Part shown: positions 26,014 through 37,294 of the stretch, piece by piece
How the letters are laid out: the number at the start of each line of letters is the position of its first letter
Position numbering within the stretch: position 1 is the first letter of the stretch
NCBI RefSeq assembly: GCF_004153455.1
Contig: NZ_SDQE01000004.1
Coordinates: forward strand, 124,001 to 188,000
DNA: 64,000 bases
Reading direction: 5' to 3'
Origin: Allopusillimonas ginsengisoli
Lineage (GTDB): Bacteria; Pseudomonadota; Gammaproteobacteria; Burkholderiales; Burkholderiaceae_B
Position numbers and translations under genes: made by a program
Notes under the pieces: generated by a model
Told to the model about the DNA's origin: nothing
The model's database searches: none
Seen by the model: the letters and a program-made list of their open reading frames with translations, nothing else

Positions 26014-29000
26014 TACACGGCTCCATCATCGGCCATGCGCTGCGTCGCGGGCCGGCGCGAGCGGCGGGCCAGCCGCTCGAACATCAGATAGATCACGGGT
26101 GTGGTGAACAGCGTCAGCACCTGGCTGCAAAGCAAGCCGCCAACCATGACCAACCCCAGCGGCTGGCGCATTTCGGCGCCGGATCCGGTTGCAAACATCA
26201 ACGGCAGGGCGCTGAACAGCGCCGCAAGCGTGGTCATTAAAATGGGGCGAAAGCGCAGCAGCGCCGCTTCGTGGATGGCCTCGCGCGGCGCCAGTCCGCG
26301 CGACCGCTCGGCATCCAGCGCGAAGTCTATCATCATGATGGCGTTCTTCTTGACAATGCCGATCAGCAAAATAATGCCGATCACGCCTATCATGTCCAGC
26401 TCAGCGCCCGTCATCAACAACGCCAGCAGCGCGCCAATCGCGGCCGAAGGCAAGGTCGACAGTATGGTGATCGGATGGATATAGCTTTCGTACAGCACGC
26501 CCAGCACGATATACATGGTCGCAACAGCCGCCAGCATTAACCATAGCGTGCTGGATAACGACAGCTGGAAGGCGCGCGCAGCCCCCTGAAAACGCAGATC
26601 CAGCGACGCCGGCATCGACAGTTCCGCCTGGGCGTGACGTATCGCCACTACCGCATCCGACAGTGCCACACCCGGCGCCAGGTTGAAGGCAATCGTTGTT
26701 GCCGGAAACTGACCCAGCCGTTCGACGGCCAGTAATGTGCTGCGTTCCTCGATGCGCGCCAGGCTGCTGATCGGCACCGGGGTGCCCGATGACGTCGGCA
26801 CATAGATATGATCCAGCGCCTGTGGATCCTGACGGAACTGCGGCGCCACCTCGAGTACGACACGATACTGGGCCGACTGTGTGAAGATCGTCGAAATCAA
26901 CCGCTGCCCGAATGCATCGTAGAGCGCGTCATCTATCACGGCATTGGTGACGCCCAGGCGCGCCGCTGCGTCCCGATCGATGACCAGCGACGTTTGCAAA
27001 CCTCGGTCCTGCAGGTTGCCTGTCACCTCACTGAGCTCCGGAATCCCCCGCAAGGCCTGGATAAGCTGGGGGGTCCATTCGGACAGCACCGCCGTATCGG
27101 GATCCGATAACGTCATTTGATACTGCGCGCGCGCCACACGGTCATCAACCGTCAAGTCCTGCACTGGCTGCATGAAAACCTGGATATCGGACAGCGGGGC
27201 AAGCCGCTCGTTAAGACGCTCAATGACCTCAACCGCGGTGGCGCTGCGCTCGCTGAGCGGCTTGAGGGCAATCTGCATGGTGCCCGTGTTGAGGGTGGCA
27301 TTGTTGCCATCGATACCGATGAACGACGACACCGCCTGAACGTCCGGGTCTTGCAGAATGCGATCCACTGCCGCGGACTGACGCTTGGCCATGCCACTGA
27401 ACGATACCGTTTGCGGCCCCTGGCTGATGGCCTGGATCAGGCCCGTATCCTGCTGCGGAAAAAATCCCTTGGGCACCATCATGTAGAGCAGCACCGTCAA
27501 TACCAGCGTACCCAATGCAACGAGCAGGGTCAGCCTCTGATGGCCTAGCACCCAGCCCAGCCCCCGGTCATACATCCTGATCAGCCGCTCCATCCCTGCC
27601 GCCGCCGCTCGCTGAAAGCGGCCGGATTTGGTTTCGGATTCCGGCCGCAGCAGGCGCGCGCACATCATCGGTGTGAGTGTGAGCGAAATGACCAGCGACA
27701 GCAGAATGGCCACCGCCAGCGTAATGGCAAATTCGCGAAACAGGCGGCCAATGACATCGCTCATGAACAGCAGGGGAATCAGCACGGCAATCAGCGACAG
27801 CGTCAGCGACACCAGCGTAAACCCGATCTGCTGCGCCCCCTTGAGCGCCGCCTTGAGCGGTGTTTCGCCCTTTTCGATATAGCGCGCCACATTCTCGATC
27901 ATGACAATGGCGTCGTCGACCACAAAACCCGTGGCAATCGTCAATGCCATCAGCGTCAGATTGTTGATGCTGAACCCCGCCAGGTACATGATGCCAAACG
28001 TGCCGACCAGAGACAGCGGCACAACAATGCTGGGAATGAAGGTGGCAGTCCAGTTACGCAGAAAGACAAACGTCACCAGCACCACCAGACCGATCGCCAG
28101 CAGCATCTCGCGCTTGACGTGTTCAACGGAGTCGCGAATGGTCTGCGTGCGATCCGTGGCCACCGTCACATCCACACCAGTGGGCAAGGCTTCGCGCAAG
28201 GACGGCAATAGTGCTTTGACCCGGTCCACCACTTCTATCACATTGGCGCCCGGCTGCCGCTGAATGTTGAGCAGGATCGCAGGCGTGTCGCCCATCCACG
28301 CCGCCTGCCGAATGTTTTCCGCATCCTGGCGCGCCTCGGCCACATCCTTGAGCCGCAGGGCTGCGCCATTTTCGTAGGCCACGATCAGGTTTTCGTAGTC
28401 TTCGCGCGAGCGCAACTGATCATTGGCGTTAATGGTTGTGGAGCGCTGCGGCCCATCCAGATTGCCTTTGGGCTGATTGACGTTGGCGCCCGTAATGGCG
28501 TTGCGCAGACTGGCCAGGGTCAGGCCATGCGCCGCCAACGCCTGGGGATTGGCCTGTATCCGTACCGCTGGCCGCTGGCCGCCCGCCACGCTGACCAGCC
28601 CCACGCCGGTAATCTGGGACAGCTTCTGGGCAACGCGGATATCGATGAGATCGCGTACCTCGTACAAAGGCAGGGTAGGCGATGTCACCGCAAGGCTGAT
28701 CACCGCAGTGTCGGCGGGATTGACCTTGTTATAGATAGGCGGCGCCGGCAAGTCATTAGGCAACAAGTTGGAGGCGGCATTGATGGCGGCCTGGACTTCC
28801 TGCTCGGCCACATCCAGGGGCAGCTCCAGATCGAACTGCAAGGTGATCAGCGACGCGCCGCCCGAACTGGTCGAGGTCATTTGCGTCAAGCCCGGCATCT
28901 GGCCGAACTGCCGTTCCAGCGGCGACGTTACAAGCGCCGTCATGACATCGGGGCTGGCGCCAGGATACAGAGTAGATACCTGTATCGTGGGATAGTCCAC

Positions 29001-29117
29001 CTGCGGAAGGGCGGCCACCGGCAACATCCGGTAGGCGATCAGCCCCGAGATCAGCAAGGCAATCATCGCCAGTGTTGTCGCCACCGGCCGCAGGATGAAA
29101 ATTCGCGACAGATTCAC
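26013..29117 (-). CDS. mdtB: RND multidrug efflux permease, MdtB/MuxB type
   Basis: A 1034-residue RND transporter paralogous to the next gene. It has [40 protein letters not shown], the TM4 Asp pair [11 protein letters not shown] and a [11 protein letters not shown] segment at the start of the second periplasmic loop. Order adaptor - MdtB - MdtC with no AcrB-like single pump is diagnostic of the MdtABC/MuxABC class. It begins 8 bases after mdtA. Confidence 0.9.
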   Translation of the reverse strand: MNLSRIFILRPVATTLAMIALLISGLIAYRMLPVAALPQVDYPTIQVSTLYPGASPDVMTALVTSPLERQFGQMPGLTQMTSTSSGGASLITLQFDLELPLDVAEQEVQAAINAASNLLPNDLPAPPIYNKVNPADTAVISLAVTSPTLPLYEVRDLIDIRVAQKLSQITGVGLVSVAGGQRPAVRIQANPQALAAHGLTLASLRNAITGANVNQPKGNLDGPQRSTTINANDQLRSREDYENLIVAYENGAALRLKDVAEARQDAENIRQAAWMGDTPAILLNIQRQPGANVIEVVDRVKALLPSLREALPTGVDVTVATDRTQTIRDSVEHVKREMLLAIGLVVLVTFVFLRNWTATFIPSIVVPLSLVGTFGIMYLAGFSINNLTLMALTIATGFVVDDAIVMIENVARYIEKGETPLKAALKGAQQIGFTLVSLTLSLIAVLIPLLFMSDVIGRLFREFAITLAVAILLSLVISLTLTPMMCARLLRPESETKSGRFQRAAAAGMERLIRMYDRGLGWVLGHQRLTLLVALGTLVLTVLLYMMVPKGFFPQQDTGLIQAISQGPQTVSFSGMAKRQSAAVDRILQDPDVQAVSSFIGIDGNNATLNTGTMQIALKPLSERSATAVEVIERLNERLAPLSDIQVFMQPVQDLTVDDRVARAQYQMTLSDPDTAVLSEWTPQLIQALRGIPELSEVTGNLQDRGLQTSLVIDRDAAARLGVTNAVIDDALYDAFGQRLISTIFTQSAQYRVVLEVAPQFRQDPQALDHIYVPTSSGTPVPISSLARIEERSTLLAVERLGQFPATTIAFNLAPGVALSDAVVAIRHAQAELSMPASLDLRFQGAARAFQLSLSSTLWLMLAAVATMYIVLGVLYESYIHPITILSTLPSAAIGALLALLMTGAELDMIGVIGIILLIGIVKKNAIMMIDFALDAERSRGLAPREAIHEAALLRFRPILMTTLAALFSALPLMFATGSGAEMRQPLGLVMVGGLLCSQVLTLFTTPVIYLMFERLARRSRRPATQRMADDGAV

Positions 29118-29125
29118 GGCCTGCC

Positions 29126-30400
29126 CTACTGCGCCTTGCGGGCGCCAGCCTGCGCCTGGCCAGGCCCATCCGCGCGCTCGCCCTTGCCACCCATGCCTGT
29201 CGCTGGCCTGGAAGGCGCTGCAACAGCGGCCGCGTCATCGCTGACAATGTCCACCTTCGCGCCTTCGCGCAACCTGTCAACGCCCTCTGTGACCACGCGC
29301 TGGCCAGCCTGCAGGCCTGCCACAATACCCGTGAGTTCGCCGTCCACCCGGCCGGTCTGGATAGCTTGTATATGCACCGTGTTGTCGTCATCGATCGCAT
29401 AGACAAACGCGCCGATGGTGCCCTGCTGGATCGCCACAGACGGAATCACCAGGGAATCGGCGGTGTCGACATGCAAGTGCACGTTGACGAACTGGTTGGG
29501 AAAGAGAGACTCATCCTCGTTCGCGAAGCGCGCCTTGAGCCTTACCGTGCCTGTCGCCACATCGATCTGATTGTCAATGGACACCAGCTCGCCGCTGGCC
29601 AGACGCCTGACATCCGCACTGTCGTAGAGTGCCACGGACAGCGTCTTGCCGGCGCGCACCTGTGCCGCGACTTCGGGCAGTTGCGCTTGCGGCAAGGTGA
29701 ACACCACGCTAATGGGCTGAGTCTGGGTAATCACCACCAAGCCATCCGTACTGGATGCATTAATGATGTTGCCGGCGTCTACGTTGCGCAGGCCAAGGCG
29801 TCCGGAAATCGGCGCAATCACGCGCGTATAGCCCAATTGCAGCCTGGCGTTGTCCACGGCCGCCTGGTCGCTGGCAACCGCACCAAGCAATTGCTGCACC
29901 AGGGCGGCCTGGGTATCAACCTGCTGGCGCGCAATGGAGTTCTGCTTGAACAGCTGCTGATAACGCTGCAAGTCGCGCTGCGCATTGCGCAACTGAGCCT
30001 CGTTCTGCTTTTGCTGTCCCAGCGCCTGATCCAGCGCAACCTGGTAGCTGCGTGGATCTATCTGCGCCAGAAGGTCCCCCTGCTGGACCTTCTGGCCCTC
30101 TGTGAATGCAATGTCGATCAGTTCGCCATCGACCTGGCTACGGACAGTGACCGTGTTGTAGGCCGTAACCGTGCCCACGGCCTTGAGTACGTAATTGATT
30201 CTGCCATCCTGCACCGGCGCCACCTTGACGGGCACGGGCATGCCTGCCATCGCGCCACGGCGGGAAAAAGGGCTGCTCACAGTTTGCGCCGGTTGCCGCG
30301 TCGCGAGCCAATAGCCGCCGACGATCAACAACAATGCAGCCGCCCACCACAACCAGTGCAGGCGGCGTTTTTCTTGAGGCGCGGACCGAAGTTCCGGCAT
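29126..30400 (-). CDS. mdtA: RND efflux periplasmic adaptor (MdtA type)
   Basis: A 424-residue membrane fusion protein: N-terminal membrane anchor ([18 protein letters not shown], about 16-33), a lipoyl half-motif ([17 protein letters not shown]), an alpha-hairpin rich in Gln, the second lipoyl half ([13 protein letters not shown]), a beta-barrel and a membrane-proximal domain. The C-terminus is a disordered Ala/Gly/Lys tail. It bridges the MdtBC pump and the outer membrane channel. It is the first gene of the four-gene operon; the 104 bases upstream would hold the promoter, but I cannot point to clear boxes. Confidence 0.9.
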   Translation of the reverse strand: MPELRSAPQEKRRLHWLWWAAALLLIVGGYWLATRQPAQTVSSPFSRRGAMAGMPVPVKVAPVQDGRINYVLKAVGTVTAYNTVTVRSQVDGELIDIAFTEGQKVQQGDLLAQIDPRSYQVALDQALGQQKQNEAQLRNAQRDLQRYQQLFKQNSIARQQVDTQAALVQQLLGAVASDQAAVDNARLQLGYTRVIAPISGRLGLRNVDAGNIINASSTDGLVVITQTQPISVVFTLPQAQLPEVAAQVRAGKTLSVALYDSADVRRLASGELVSIDNQIDVATGTVRLKARFANEDESLFPNQFVNVHLHVDTADSLVIPSVAIQQGTIGAFVYAIDDDNTVHIQAIQTGRVDGELTGIVAGLQAGQRVVTEGVDRLREGAKVDIVSDDAAAVAAPSRPATGMGGKGERADGPGQAQAGARKAQ

Positions 30401-30504
30401 TCAGGGCTCCGATGAGAGGGAAACAGGCGTCATTTTCGCCTATTGCCGACCTAACGGACACAGACTTCGGCCATCTGAAATGTAGCGCAACAACTATTCA
30501 CGTT

Positions 30505-31257
30505 TCAGACCGTACAGCGAGCCAGCTTGAAAGCTACGTCAGTGGTGACCGGCTGAGGCTTGAGTTCGGCGTCCTGGGACGCGAAACGCACCCAGATCAC
30601 ATACTTGTTGGCGCTCATTTCGGGAAACGTGGTAACGGTGGAATCAATCCAGACCCGCAGCAACTGGAATATTTTGCCGCCCAGCATCTCCTGGTAGGCG
30701 CCCTGACGCGCAACCAGATCGACGGCGTCACCCGAATTGCGCAGCACGCGCAAAATCAGGGCCAGGCCTTTATATAACGGTAGGAAGGGAGAGATCCATC
30801 GATGCAGATCTTGCATGCGCTCATCCAGGGGCCGGATCTGCCAGGAAAAATAAGAAGGCATGTCCACCTGGGAAGAGCCGCCCGGCACGGCCAGGCGGCC
30901 ACGCAGGCTGGCCAGCCATTCATTATCGCGCAGTTCCTGGCCCACCCTGCCCTGAGCTCCAAGCTCGGCGGCGGTACCCTGGATTTCGGCCAGCATGGTA
31001 TCGAGCGTCTGCGCATCGACCCCGGGATGTTCCCGCAGGGCGGCAAGCGAGGCACGCTGGCGCTCGAGATCCTGCAGCACAGCGCCGCGCAAGTCGGTGC
31101 GGTCACAGATATCGAGCAAATCGAACAAGGTGGCGACGGCCACCTGATGATGATGTACGTCTGCGCCCTTGGCAAAGAAAAACAGGCGGTCGAACAGGTG
31201 CTCAACCCTCAGTAGCGAGCGAACGCGTTCGTTGCAGGGATATTCGTAAAGAATCAC
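30505..31257 (-). CDS. zapD: Cell division protein ZapD
   Basis: A 250-residue protein matching the ZapD (DUF1342) family in length (E. coli 247) and sequence: ILYEYPCNERVRSLLRVEHLF at the N-terminus, then an alpha-helical domain, then a beta domain ending in KYVIWVRF. ZapD crosslinks FtsZ filaments in the cytoplasm. The GTG start at 31257 is set by the conserved N-terminus; longer in-frame codons upstream encode unrelated sequence. It is just downstream of coaE, the usual betaproteobacterial order. Confidence 0.93.
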   Translation of the reverse strand: MILYEYPCNERVRSLLRVEHLFDRLFFFAKGADVHHHQVAVATLFDLLDICDRTDLRGAVLQDLERQRASLAALREHPGVDAQTLDTMLAEIQGTAAELGAQGRVGQELRDNEWLASLRGRLAVPGGSSQVDMPSYFSWQIRPLDERMQDLHRWISPFLPLYKGLALILRVLRNSGDAVDLVARQGAYQEMLGGKIFQLLRVWIDSTVTTFPEMSANKYVIWVRFASQDAELKPQPVTTDVAFKLARCTV

Positions 31258-31280
31258 GCGAGCAAAAACCTTTATAAAGA

Positions 31281-31901
31281 CTAGGAACCACTGCCTGCCT
31301 GTCGCGCCTGAGCGCACCAGAAGTCGTGCAGTTCCCGGACGCGCCGGGTGAGCTCGTCGATATCGGTGCGCCCATCGTTTAAAACAACGTCGTCTGCCGC
31401 AGCAAGCCGCGCCTCCCGAGTGGCTTGTGCACTCATGATACGCCCAATGGCTTCCGACGTCAGCCCGCTGCGGGCTTGCACACGGCGAACCTGTGTGTCG
31501 GGATCGCAGTCGACGACACAAATACGATCGACCCGCTCACGCCACCGACCTGATTCGACCAACAGCGGAACAACGAATACAAGATAACATCCGTCTGCCT
31601 CCTGAGCCCGCTTTTGTGTAAGCAAACCTATCATCGGATGAAGAATGGCTTCGAGCTGCTGGCGCGCGCCGGGGCTTTCAAAGGCAAGCTCGCGCATGGC
31701 CTGCCGGTCCAGCGCACCGGTAGGCGCGATAACGCCGGGACCGAACTGATGCCTGATCGGTTCGATCGCCTCCCCGCCCGGCGCGGTGAGTTCGTGCGCG
31801 ATGACGTCGGTGTCGATAATAGCCGCCCCCCAGTGGGCAAGCATATCCGCGACTTTGCTTTTTCCTGAGCCAATTCCGCCGGTCAGGCCTATCTTGTACA
31901 T
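31281..31901 (-). CDS. coaE: Dephospho-CoA kinase CoaE
   Basis: A 206-residue kinase for the last step of CoA synthesis, dephospho-CoA + ATP to CoA. The Walker A motif is GGIGSGKSKV (residues 8-17), then the conserved DTDVIAHEL, and LLVESGRW and VDCDPDTQVRRVQAR of the CoA domain and lid. The start at 31901 (MYKIGLTGG) fits the family; ATG at 31913 would add four residues. coaE and zapD are 23 bases apart. Confidence 0.95.
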   Translation of the reverse strand: MYKIGLTGGIGSGKSKVADMLAHWGAAIIDTDVIAHELTAPGGEAIEPIRHQFGPGVIAPTGALDRQAMRELAFESPGARQQLEAILHPMIGLLTQKRAQEADGCYLVFVVPLLVESGRWRERVDRICVVDCDPDTQVRRVQARSGLTSEAIGRIMSAQATREARLAAADDVVLNDGRTDIDELTRRVRELHDFWCAQARQAGSGS

Positions 31902-32051
31902 ATCGTGTCGCATCATCTGGTTCCGAGAAAGCCCGAGCCTGTTGTCCGAAATACAGAATGTACAACAAGCCGCCACCTGTCCAGCCCCTTCAAGACAACG
32001 GCATGAGGCTGTAGAATGCCAGAAAACACCACGCCGCAACAGGAACACTTC

Positions 32052-32711
32052 ATGCCTAGCCCCGCTCTGCCTTTCCGCTTTTCCTGCAAGTCGCTGGGCA
32101 TCGCCCTGCTGGCGCTTGCGCTGACCGCCTGCGCACAAACCCGCTCACCCGACTATTACGCCAGCTCGCGCGACAATACCGAATCCGATGCGCGTATGCA
32201 CGCGCAGGGCCGCAGCACATCGCGGGCGCCCTCGCAGATCCAGCTCGGGTTCGGCGATCACGAGGGCCCGCGGCCAATGGCGGGCGAAGCACCGGCGGCG
32301 CAGGCCCAGGCCGCCCAGCGCGTACGCCCGCTCACAGAAGCCAAAACCTTTTTGGGCACAGTGCCCTGTCTTACCAATGAAGGGGGCGACTGCCCTGCCA
32401 TGCGCATCACCCTGACGCTGGCCCCAACCGGAGAATGGCGGGCGCGCACGCATTATCTGAACTCAGCCGCCACCCTCCCGGACACCGTTCAACAGGGATG
32501 CTGGGAGGTCATCGGCTCGCAACCCACGCGCATTCTGCTGAGTGTGGGCAAGGAGGGCAATCAGGCCGACCTTTCCTTCCAGAACGACAACGTGCTGGTC
32601 ATCAATATGCTCAACAACATACAGCCCAAGCTCGAATACCGGCTCACGCGCCAGGCCAATATCGATCCTATCGACGAGCTTGCCGGCAACGCGCCACTGG
32701 CCTGCAGCTAA
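32052..32711 (+). CDS. Lipoprotein with an NlpE-N-like domain
   Basis: ATG at 32052 is preferred: it has AGGAA upstream and gives a standard lipoprotein leader with lipobox LTAC (Cys27); ATG at 32016 is an alternative. After a disordered Ala/Gln-rich linker (about 45-95), the 219-residue protein has TFLGTVPCLTNEGGDCPAM followed by ITLTLAPTGEWRARTHYL. This resembles the NlpE N-terminal domain pattern (F-x-G-x-x-P-C ... C) of envelope-stress lipoproteins. A third Cys (QQGCWEV) follows. Function is unproven. Confidence 0.6.
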   Translation: MPSPALPFRFSCKSLGIALLALALTACAQTRSPDYYASSRDNTESDARMHAQGRSTSRAPSQIQLGFGDHEGPRPMAGEAPAAQAQAAQRVRPLTEAKTFLGTVPCLTNEGGDCPAMRITLTLAPTGEWRARTHYLNSAATLPDTVQQGCWEVIGSQPTRILLSVGKEGNQADLSFQNDNVLVINMLNNIQPKLEYRLTRQANIDPIDELAGNAPLACS

Positions 32712-32732
32712 GCTGCGCGCGTCCAAAAACAG

Positions 32733-32767
32733 CATTGCCGAACTTGCGCTATGCAAGCCCGGCAATG
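32733..32767 (-). terminator. Hairpin between convergent genes
   Basis: CATTGCCG (32733-32740) pairs with CGGCAATG (32760-32767), and an inner TTGC/GCAA pair extends the fold. On the minus strand the hairpin is followed within three bases by TTTTT, so it probably terminates the LuxR-type gene and perhaps panC transcripts. It lies between stops at 32711 and 32795. Confidence 0.55.
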
Positions 32768-32794
32768 TGTGTGAAGTAAAACGGCGCTGTCCGC

Positions 32795-33034
32795 CTAATG
32801 CGAGGATTCCGTCGGCCACGTCAGCACGCGATGCGTCAGTTGAACAGCATTGCGAACCTGCATTTTCCGAAAGATGCGCGCCCGATGCGCCTCCACCGTC
32901 CGCTGCGACACGCCCAAGGTCGCGGCGATCCGCTTGTTGGGCTCGCCTTGCATCACATAGGCCATGACATCGCGTTCGCGTGGCGTGAGCACCGAAAACG
33001 GCGAAGATGCCTGCTTGTTACGGATTTCATTCAT
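32795..33034 (-). CDS. Stand-alone LuxR/GerE-type HTH protein
   Basis: A 79-residue protein that is almost only a LuxR-type DNA-binding domain: VLTPRERDVMAYVMQGEPNK, then IAATLGVSQRTVEAHRARI and FRKMQVRNAVQL. There is no receiver or ligand domain, so it looks like the detached output half of a FixJ/NarL regulator. The start at 33034 has AAGGGG about six bases upstream. It lies 97 bases downstream of panC on the same strand. Its targets and signal are unknown. Confidence 0.75.
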   Translation of the reverse strand: MNEIRNKQASSPFSVLTPRERDVMAYVMQGEPNKRIAATLGVSQRTVEAHRARIFRKMQVRNAVQLTHRVLTWPTESSH

Positions 33035-33131
33035 TCCATGCCCCTTCTCGTGAAGATTGCAAGGCTCCGTCGCGTCAACGTTGCGGGAGCCTGCTGGGCA
33101 TATTGGCACAGCAGCGCCCCGTAGTCTGCTG

Positions 33132-34019
<888 letters not shown>

Positions 34020-34898
34020 TCAGGCAGCGGCACGGATATAGGACAGGCGCACATAAATGGGCGCGTAGGGCTCGGCCTGCGTGATTTCGAGCAGCGACTC
34101 GCGCGCCAGCTCGAGCATGGCCAGAAAATGCACCACGACAATGGCAGGACCATCGCCTTCGTGTATGCGCTCCATGAAAAGATCACTGAACTCCATGAAG
34201 CGGACATCGCCCAGGCGGCGCAGTATCTGGCTCATGTGATCGCGCACAGACAATTGCTCGCGGGTGATGCGATGGCTGGCGTTGAGCTTGGCACGACGCA
34301 TGATGTCCTGCCACGCGGCACGCAAATCATCGGGCGACACTTCCGGCAACACCTGCTCGACGGACAGGTCGGCAAAGGCATGCGTGCGATGAAAGTCGCG
34401 GCCCAGCTGCGGCAGGGCGTCCAGCTTTTGCGCGGCCAGCTTCATTTGCTCGTATTCGAGCAGCCTGCGGACGAGTTCCGCACGCGGATCATCGACCTCT
34501 TCTCCGCTGTCTGCCTTTTTGACGGGCAAAAGCATGCGGGATTTGATCTCGATCAGCAGGGCCGCCATCAGCAGGTATTCTCCCGCCAGTTCCAGGTTGT
34601 GCTTGCGTATCTGCTCAACATACGAGAGATACTGCAGCGTGACCTCGGCCATGGGAATATCCAGCACATTGAAATTCTGCTTGCGGATCAGATAAAGCAG
34701 AAGATCCAGCGGCCCCTCGAAGGTTTCAAGAAAAACCTCCAGGGCGTCCGGCGGGATGTAAAGATCCTGCGGCAGGGCAAACAGTGGCTCGCCATACAGG
34801 CGCGCAAGCGCTACGCTATCGACCACGTCTGGCGTGCTGTCGACGTCTGGTTCGACCAATGCAGCAAGCTCGCCGGCCGTGTCTCTGGGTGAGGACAT
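34020..34898 (-). CDS. scpA: Segregation and condensation protein ScpA
   Basis: A 292-residue kleisin subunit of the SMC-ScpAB condensin. The N-terminal SMC-head contact is YIPPDALEVFLETFEGPLDLLLYLIRKQNFNVLDIP, quoted in two parts: residues about 46-61 and 62-81. LAGEYLLMAALLIEIKSRMLLP and a C-terminal winged helix (FMEFSDLF) follow. scpB is not next to it. It starts 6 bases after the DUF3460 gene. Confidence 0.93.
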   Translation of the reverse strand: MSSPRDTAGELAALVEPDVDSTPDVVDSVALARLYGEPLFALPQDLYIPPDALEVFLETFEGPLDLLLYLIRKQNFNVLDIPMAEVTLQYLSYVEQIRKHNLELAGEYLLMAALLIEIKSRMLLPVKKADSGEEVDDPRAELVRRLLEYEQMKLAAQKLDALPQLGRDFHRTHAFADLSVEQVLPEVSPDDLRAAWQDIMRRAKLNASHRITREQLSVRDHMSQILRRLGDVRFMEFSDLFMERIHEGDGPAIVVVHFLAMLELARESLLEITQAEPYAPIYVRLSYIRAAA

Positions 34899-34904
34899 GC
34901 GGCG

Positions 34905-35093
34905 TTATTTGGTCTGGTAGACGTAAGGTTTCAGGGCAACACGGCCCGCCTTGAAGCCTTCTTGCAGCTCGGGATCGATGTACTTGTCCCACAGCCGCGC
35001 ACGGCCTTCACGCTGACGCATTTCGGTATCCGGGTGTTCCGTTTTGTATTTTTTCAGGAACTGGGTAATTTCGGACTCGTAATTCTTTGCCAT
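34905..35093 (-). CDS. DUF3460 family small protein
   Basis: A 62-residue protein starting MAKNYESEITQFLKKYK, with DTEMRQREGRARLWDK and a C-terminal KPYVYQTK. This is the DUF3460 family, found mainly in Burkholderiales next to scpA; its function is unknown. The ATG at 35093 fits the family. An in-frame extension to 35156 has no support. Confidence 0.85.
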   Translation of the reverse strand: MAKNYESEITQFLKKYKTEHPDTEMRQREGRARLWDKYIDPELQEGFKAGRVALKPYVYQTK

Positions 35094-35165
35094 AATGTTT
35101 GCTTGTAAACGTTGTTGAACCAACGGATTCGAGTTTACTTCACTCGGACGCCGCACAGCCGCCTA

Positions 35166-36614
35166 ATGCCTCCAGACAGCACCGACACCCCTGCACCACC
35201 TCCCCCCGCCACCCTCTCGGAAAGAGAACTGCGCGCTGTGCGCATGATACCGCTGATTGTTGGCTGCGCGCTCTTTATGCAGATGCTGGACTCCACCGTG
35301 GTGGCCACCGCGCTGCCCGTCATGGCGGAATCGCTCGGCACAACGGTGGTGCGCATGAATGTCGCCATCACCAGCTACCTGCTGGCGGTGGCGGTTTTTG
35401 TACCCATCAGCGGATGGGCGGCTGATCGATTTGGCGCCAAAAAGGTCTTTATTGCCGCTATTTTACTGTTTACACTCAGCTCCATCACCTGTGCACTGTC
35501 TCAGACGGTCGGCCAACTGGTCATTTCGCGCGTGGCGCAAGGCATGGCCGGCGCCATGATGGTGCCGGTAGGCCGCATCATCCTGCTGCGCAAGGTGCCC
35601 AAAACAGAACTCATCAAGGCCATGGCCTTTTTATCGTTGCCCGCCCTGCTGGGCCCCATGATAGGTCCGCCGGTCGGTGGTTTTTTGGTTACCTATGCTT
35701 CATGGCACTGGATTTTCCTGATCAACGTGCCCGTGGGCATACTGGGCATTGCGCTGGTCATTCACTATATCCGGGATGACTACCCCGTGGAACCCCAGCC
35801 CCTGGACTGGCTGGGTTTTCTGCTCAGCAGTATTTGCCTTGCGACGCTGGTTTCCGGTTTTGAGGCGGCCGGACACGGTTCCATGCCCCCGCGGCAACTG
35901 GCGCTGCTGATCGCGACGGGCCTCGTTACGGGACTGCTGTATGTATGGCATGCCCGCAGGGTGGCCTACCCTATCATTGATCTGTCGCTCCTGCGCATCC
36001 GTACGTTTTCGATCTCCATCGTGGGCGGAAATCTCTGCCGTTTCGCTATTGGGGCTGCGCCCTTTTTGCTGGCGATTCTGCTGCAGGTTGGCTTCGGCCT
36101 ATCCCCTTTTTCGGCGGGGCTGATCACGTTCACCGGCGCGATCGGCTCAATGGCCATGAAGCTAGTGGCCAACCGGGTGCTGAATCGCTTTGGTTTTAAG
36201 CAGGTGCTCATCATCAATGCGCTGTTTACGGGTGTTTTTGTTGCTTTATGCGGATTTTTTCGCGCGGATACACCTATTTGGGTCATGACCGCCATCCTCA
36301 TTACGGGAGGCTTTTTTCGTTCGTTGCAATTTACCGCGGTGAACACCCTGACTTACGCGGATCTGGGGCCCGAAGCCATGAGCCGTGCCAGCAGCTTTGC
36401 CGCCATGGCGCAGCAGCTGGGGATCAGCCTGGGCGTTGCCTGTGCCGCTGTCACGCTGAATGTGAGCATGAAAATCCGGGGTGATACCACGCTCGCCTTG
36501 GCGGACATCATTTGGGGCTTTATCGTGATTGGCTTGATTGCGGCCGCATCGGCCCTTTCATTTGCCAGACTGCCCGCCAACGCGGGCGATCAGTTGCGTG
36601 TAAAGCGCAACTGA
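35166..36614 (+). CDS. DHA2-family MFS drug efflux transporter (EmrB/QacA type)
   Basis: A 482-residue protein with about 14 TM segments. The family motif C lies near LLGPMIGPPVGGFL in TM5, GWAADRFGAKK is the loop 2-3 motif A, and FMQMLDSTVVATALP carries the TM1 acidic residue (motif D1). Proton-driven export of hydrophobic compounds is expected. No MarR or TetR regulator or adaptor is adjacent. The ATG at 35166 has no strong SD; TTG at 35112 is a weaker alternative. Its stop abuts the stop of the convergent antitoxin gene with no base between. Confidence 0.88.
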   Translation: MPPDSTDTPAPPPPATLSERELRAVRMIPLIVGCALFMQMLDSTVVATALPVMAESLGTTVVRMNVAITSYLLAVAVFVPISGWAADRFGAKKVFIAAILLFTLSSITCALSQTVGQLVISRVAQGMAGAMMVPVGRIILLRKVPKTELIKAMAFLSLPALLGPMIGPPVGGFLVTYASWHWIFLINVPVGILGIALVIHYIRDDYPVEPQPLDWLGFLLSSICLATLVSGFEAAGHGSMPPRQLALLIATGLVTGLLYVWHARRVAYPIIDLSLLRIRTFSISIVGGNLCRFAIGAAPFLLAILLQVGFGLSPFSAGLITFTGAIGSMAMKLVANRVLNRFGFKQVLIINALFTGVFVALCGFFRADTPIWVMTAILITGGFFRSLQFTAVNTLTYADLGPEAMSRASSFAAMAQQLGISLGVACAAVTLNVSMKIRGDTTLALADIIWGFIVIGLIAAASALSFARLPANAGDQLRVKRN

Positions 36615-36992
36615 TCAGCCTTGCGCCGGCGGCTGGATCAGGCTGGCGGCTGGAATGCCGAGCTCACGGTGCAGCTTCCAGATCATGGGCAGTGTAAGCG
36701 TACGCTTGCCGTTCAGGATTTCGTAGACACGGTTGCGGCGCCCAATCATGGGCTCGAGGTCTTTGGCGCTGAGACCGGCCTGCTCCATGCGAAACCGTAT
36801 GGCTTCGACGGGATCAGGCAGCGCAACAGGATAATGCTGCGATTCGTAGTACTGAATCAGCGTTGCGAGGATATCGAGCTTGTCGCCGTCTGGCGTGCCA
36901 GGCTCCGGGTCGTTTTCGACGAGCCTGGAGACGACCTTGAGAGCGGCTTTGTAGTCGGCTTCGGTACGGATAGGTCGGATTTCCACGGTCAT
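36615..36992 (-). CDS. higA: HigA-type antitoxin, XRE-family HTH
   Basis: A 125-residue protein with an acidic N-terminal part and a C-terminal HTH (RFRMEQAGLSAKDLEPMIG, RRNRVYEILNGKRTLTLPMI). It follows the toxin gene with a 4-base ATGA overlap, the toxin-first order typical of HigBA. Antitoxins of this type bind the toxin and repress the shared promoter. Confidence 0.85.
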   Translation of the reverse strand: MTVEIRPIRTEADYKAALKVVSRLVENDPEPGTPDGDKLDILATLIQYYESQHYPVALPDPVEAIRFRMEQAGLSAKDLEPMIGRRNRVYEILNGKRTLTLPMIWKLHRELGIPAASLIQPPAQG

Positions 36993-37291
36993 TCCATTTC
37001 AATGGTGTCGGCATCGATGAGATCGTATTGCGCATGCGTACCGACAAATTTCACGTAAACAATACCCGTGCGATACGCAATCGCGGCAACCAGGCGGCAG
37101 TGATTGCCTTTGAGGTTGAATACAACGCGCCGACGCTTGAGGATGCTGGCACTGGCAAACTGCGCCTTGATGTCGGCGGGTGTAAGCCAACTGGCCTGCC
37201 TGGCTTCGTCTACCCATGCTTTCAGGGGCTGCTCGCAATTCGGGTATTGCGCCCAGAATTTGCGTAAAGAACTTATTGCTATCACACGCAT
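36989..37291 (-). CDS. higB: HigB-type toxin (putative mRNA interferase)
   Basis: A 100-residue protein of the HigB_toxin family: MRVIAISSLRKFW at the start, a hydrophobic core with RRRVVFNLKGNHCRLVAAI, and YVKFVGTHAQYDLID near the end. Members cleave mRNA on the ribosome. The start has no SD in front of it. The family-typical N-terminus supports it. Confidence 0.85.
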   Translation of the reverse strand: MRVIAISSLRKFWAQYPNCEQPLKAWVDEARQASWLTPADIKAQFASASILKRRRVVFNLKGNHCRLVAAIAYRTGIVYVKFVGTHAQYDLIDADTIEME

Positions 37292-37294
37292 AAG

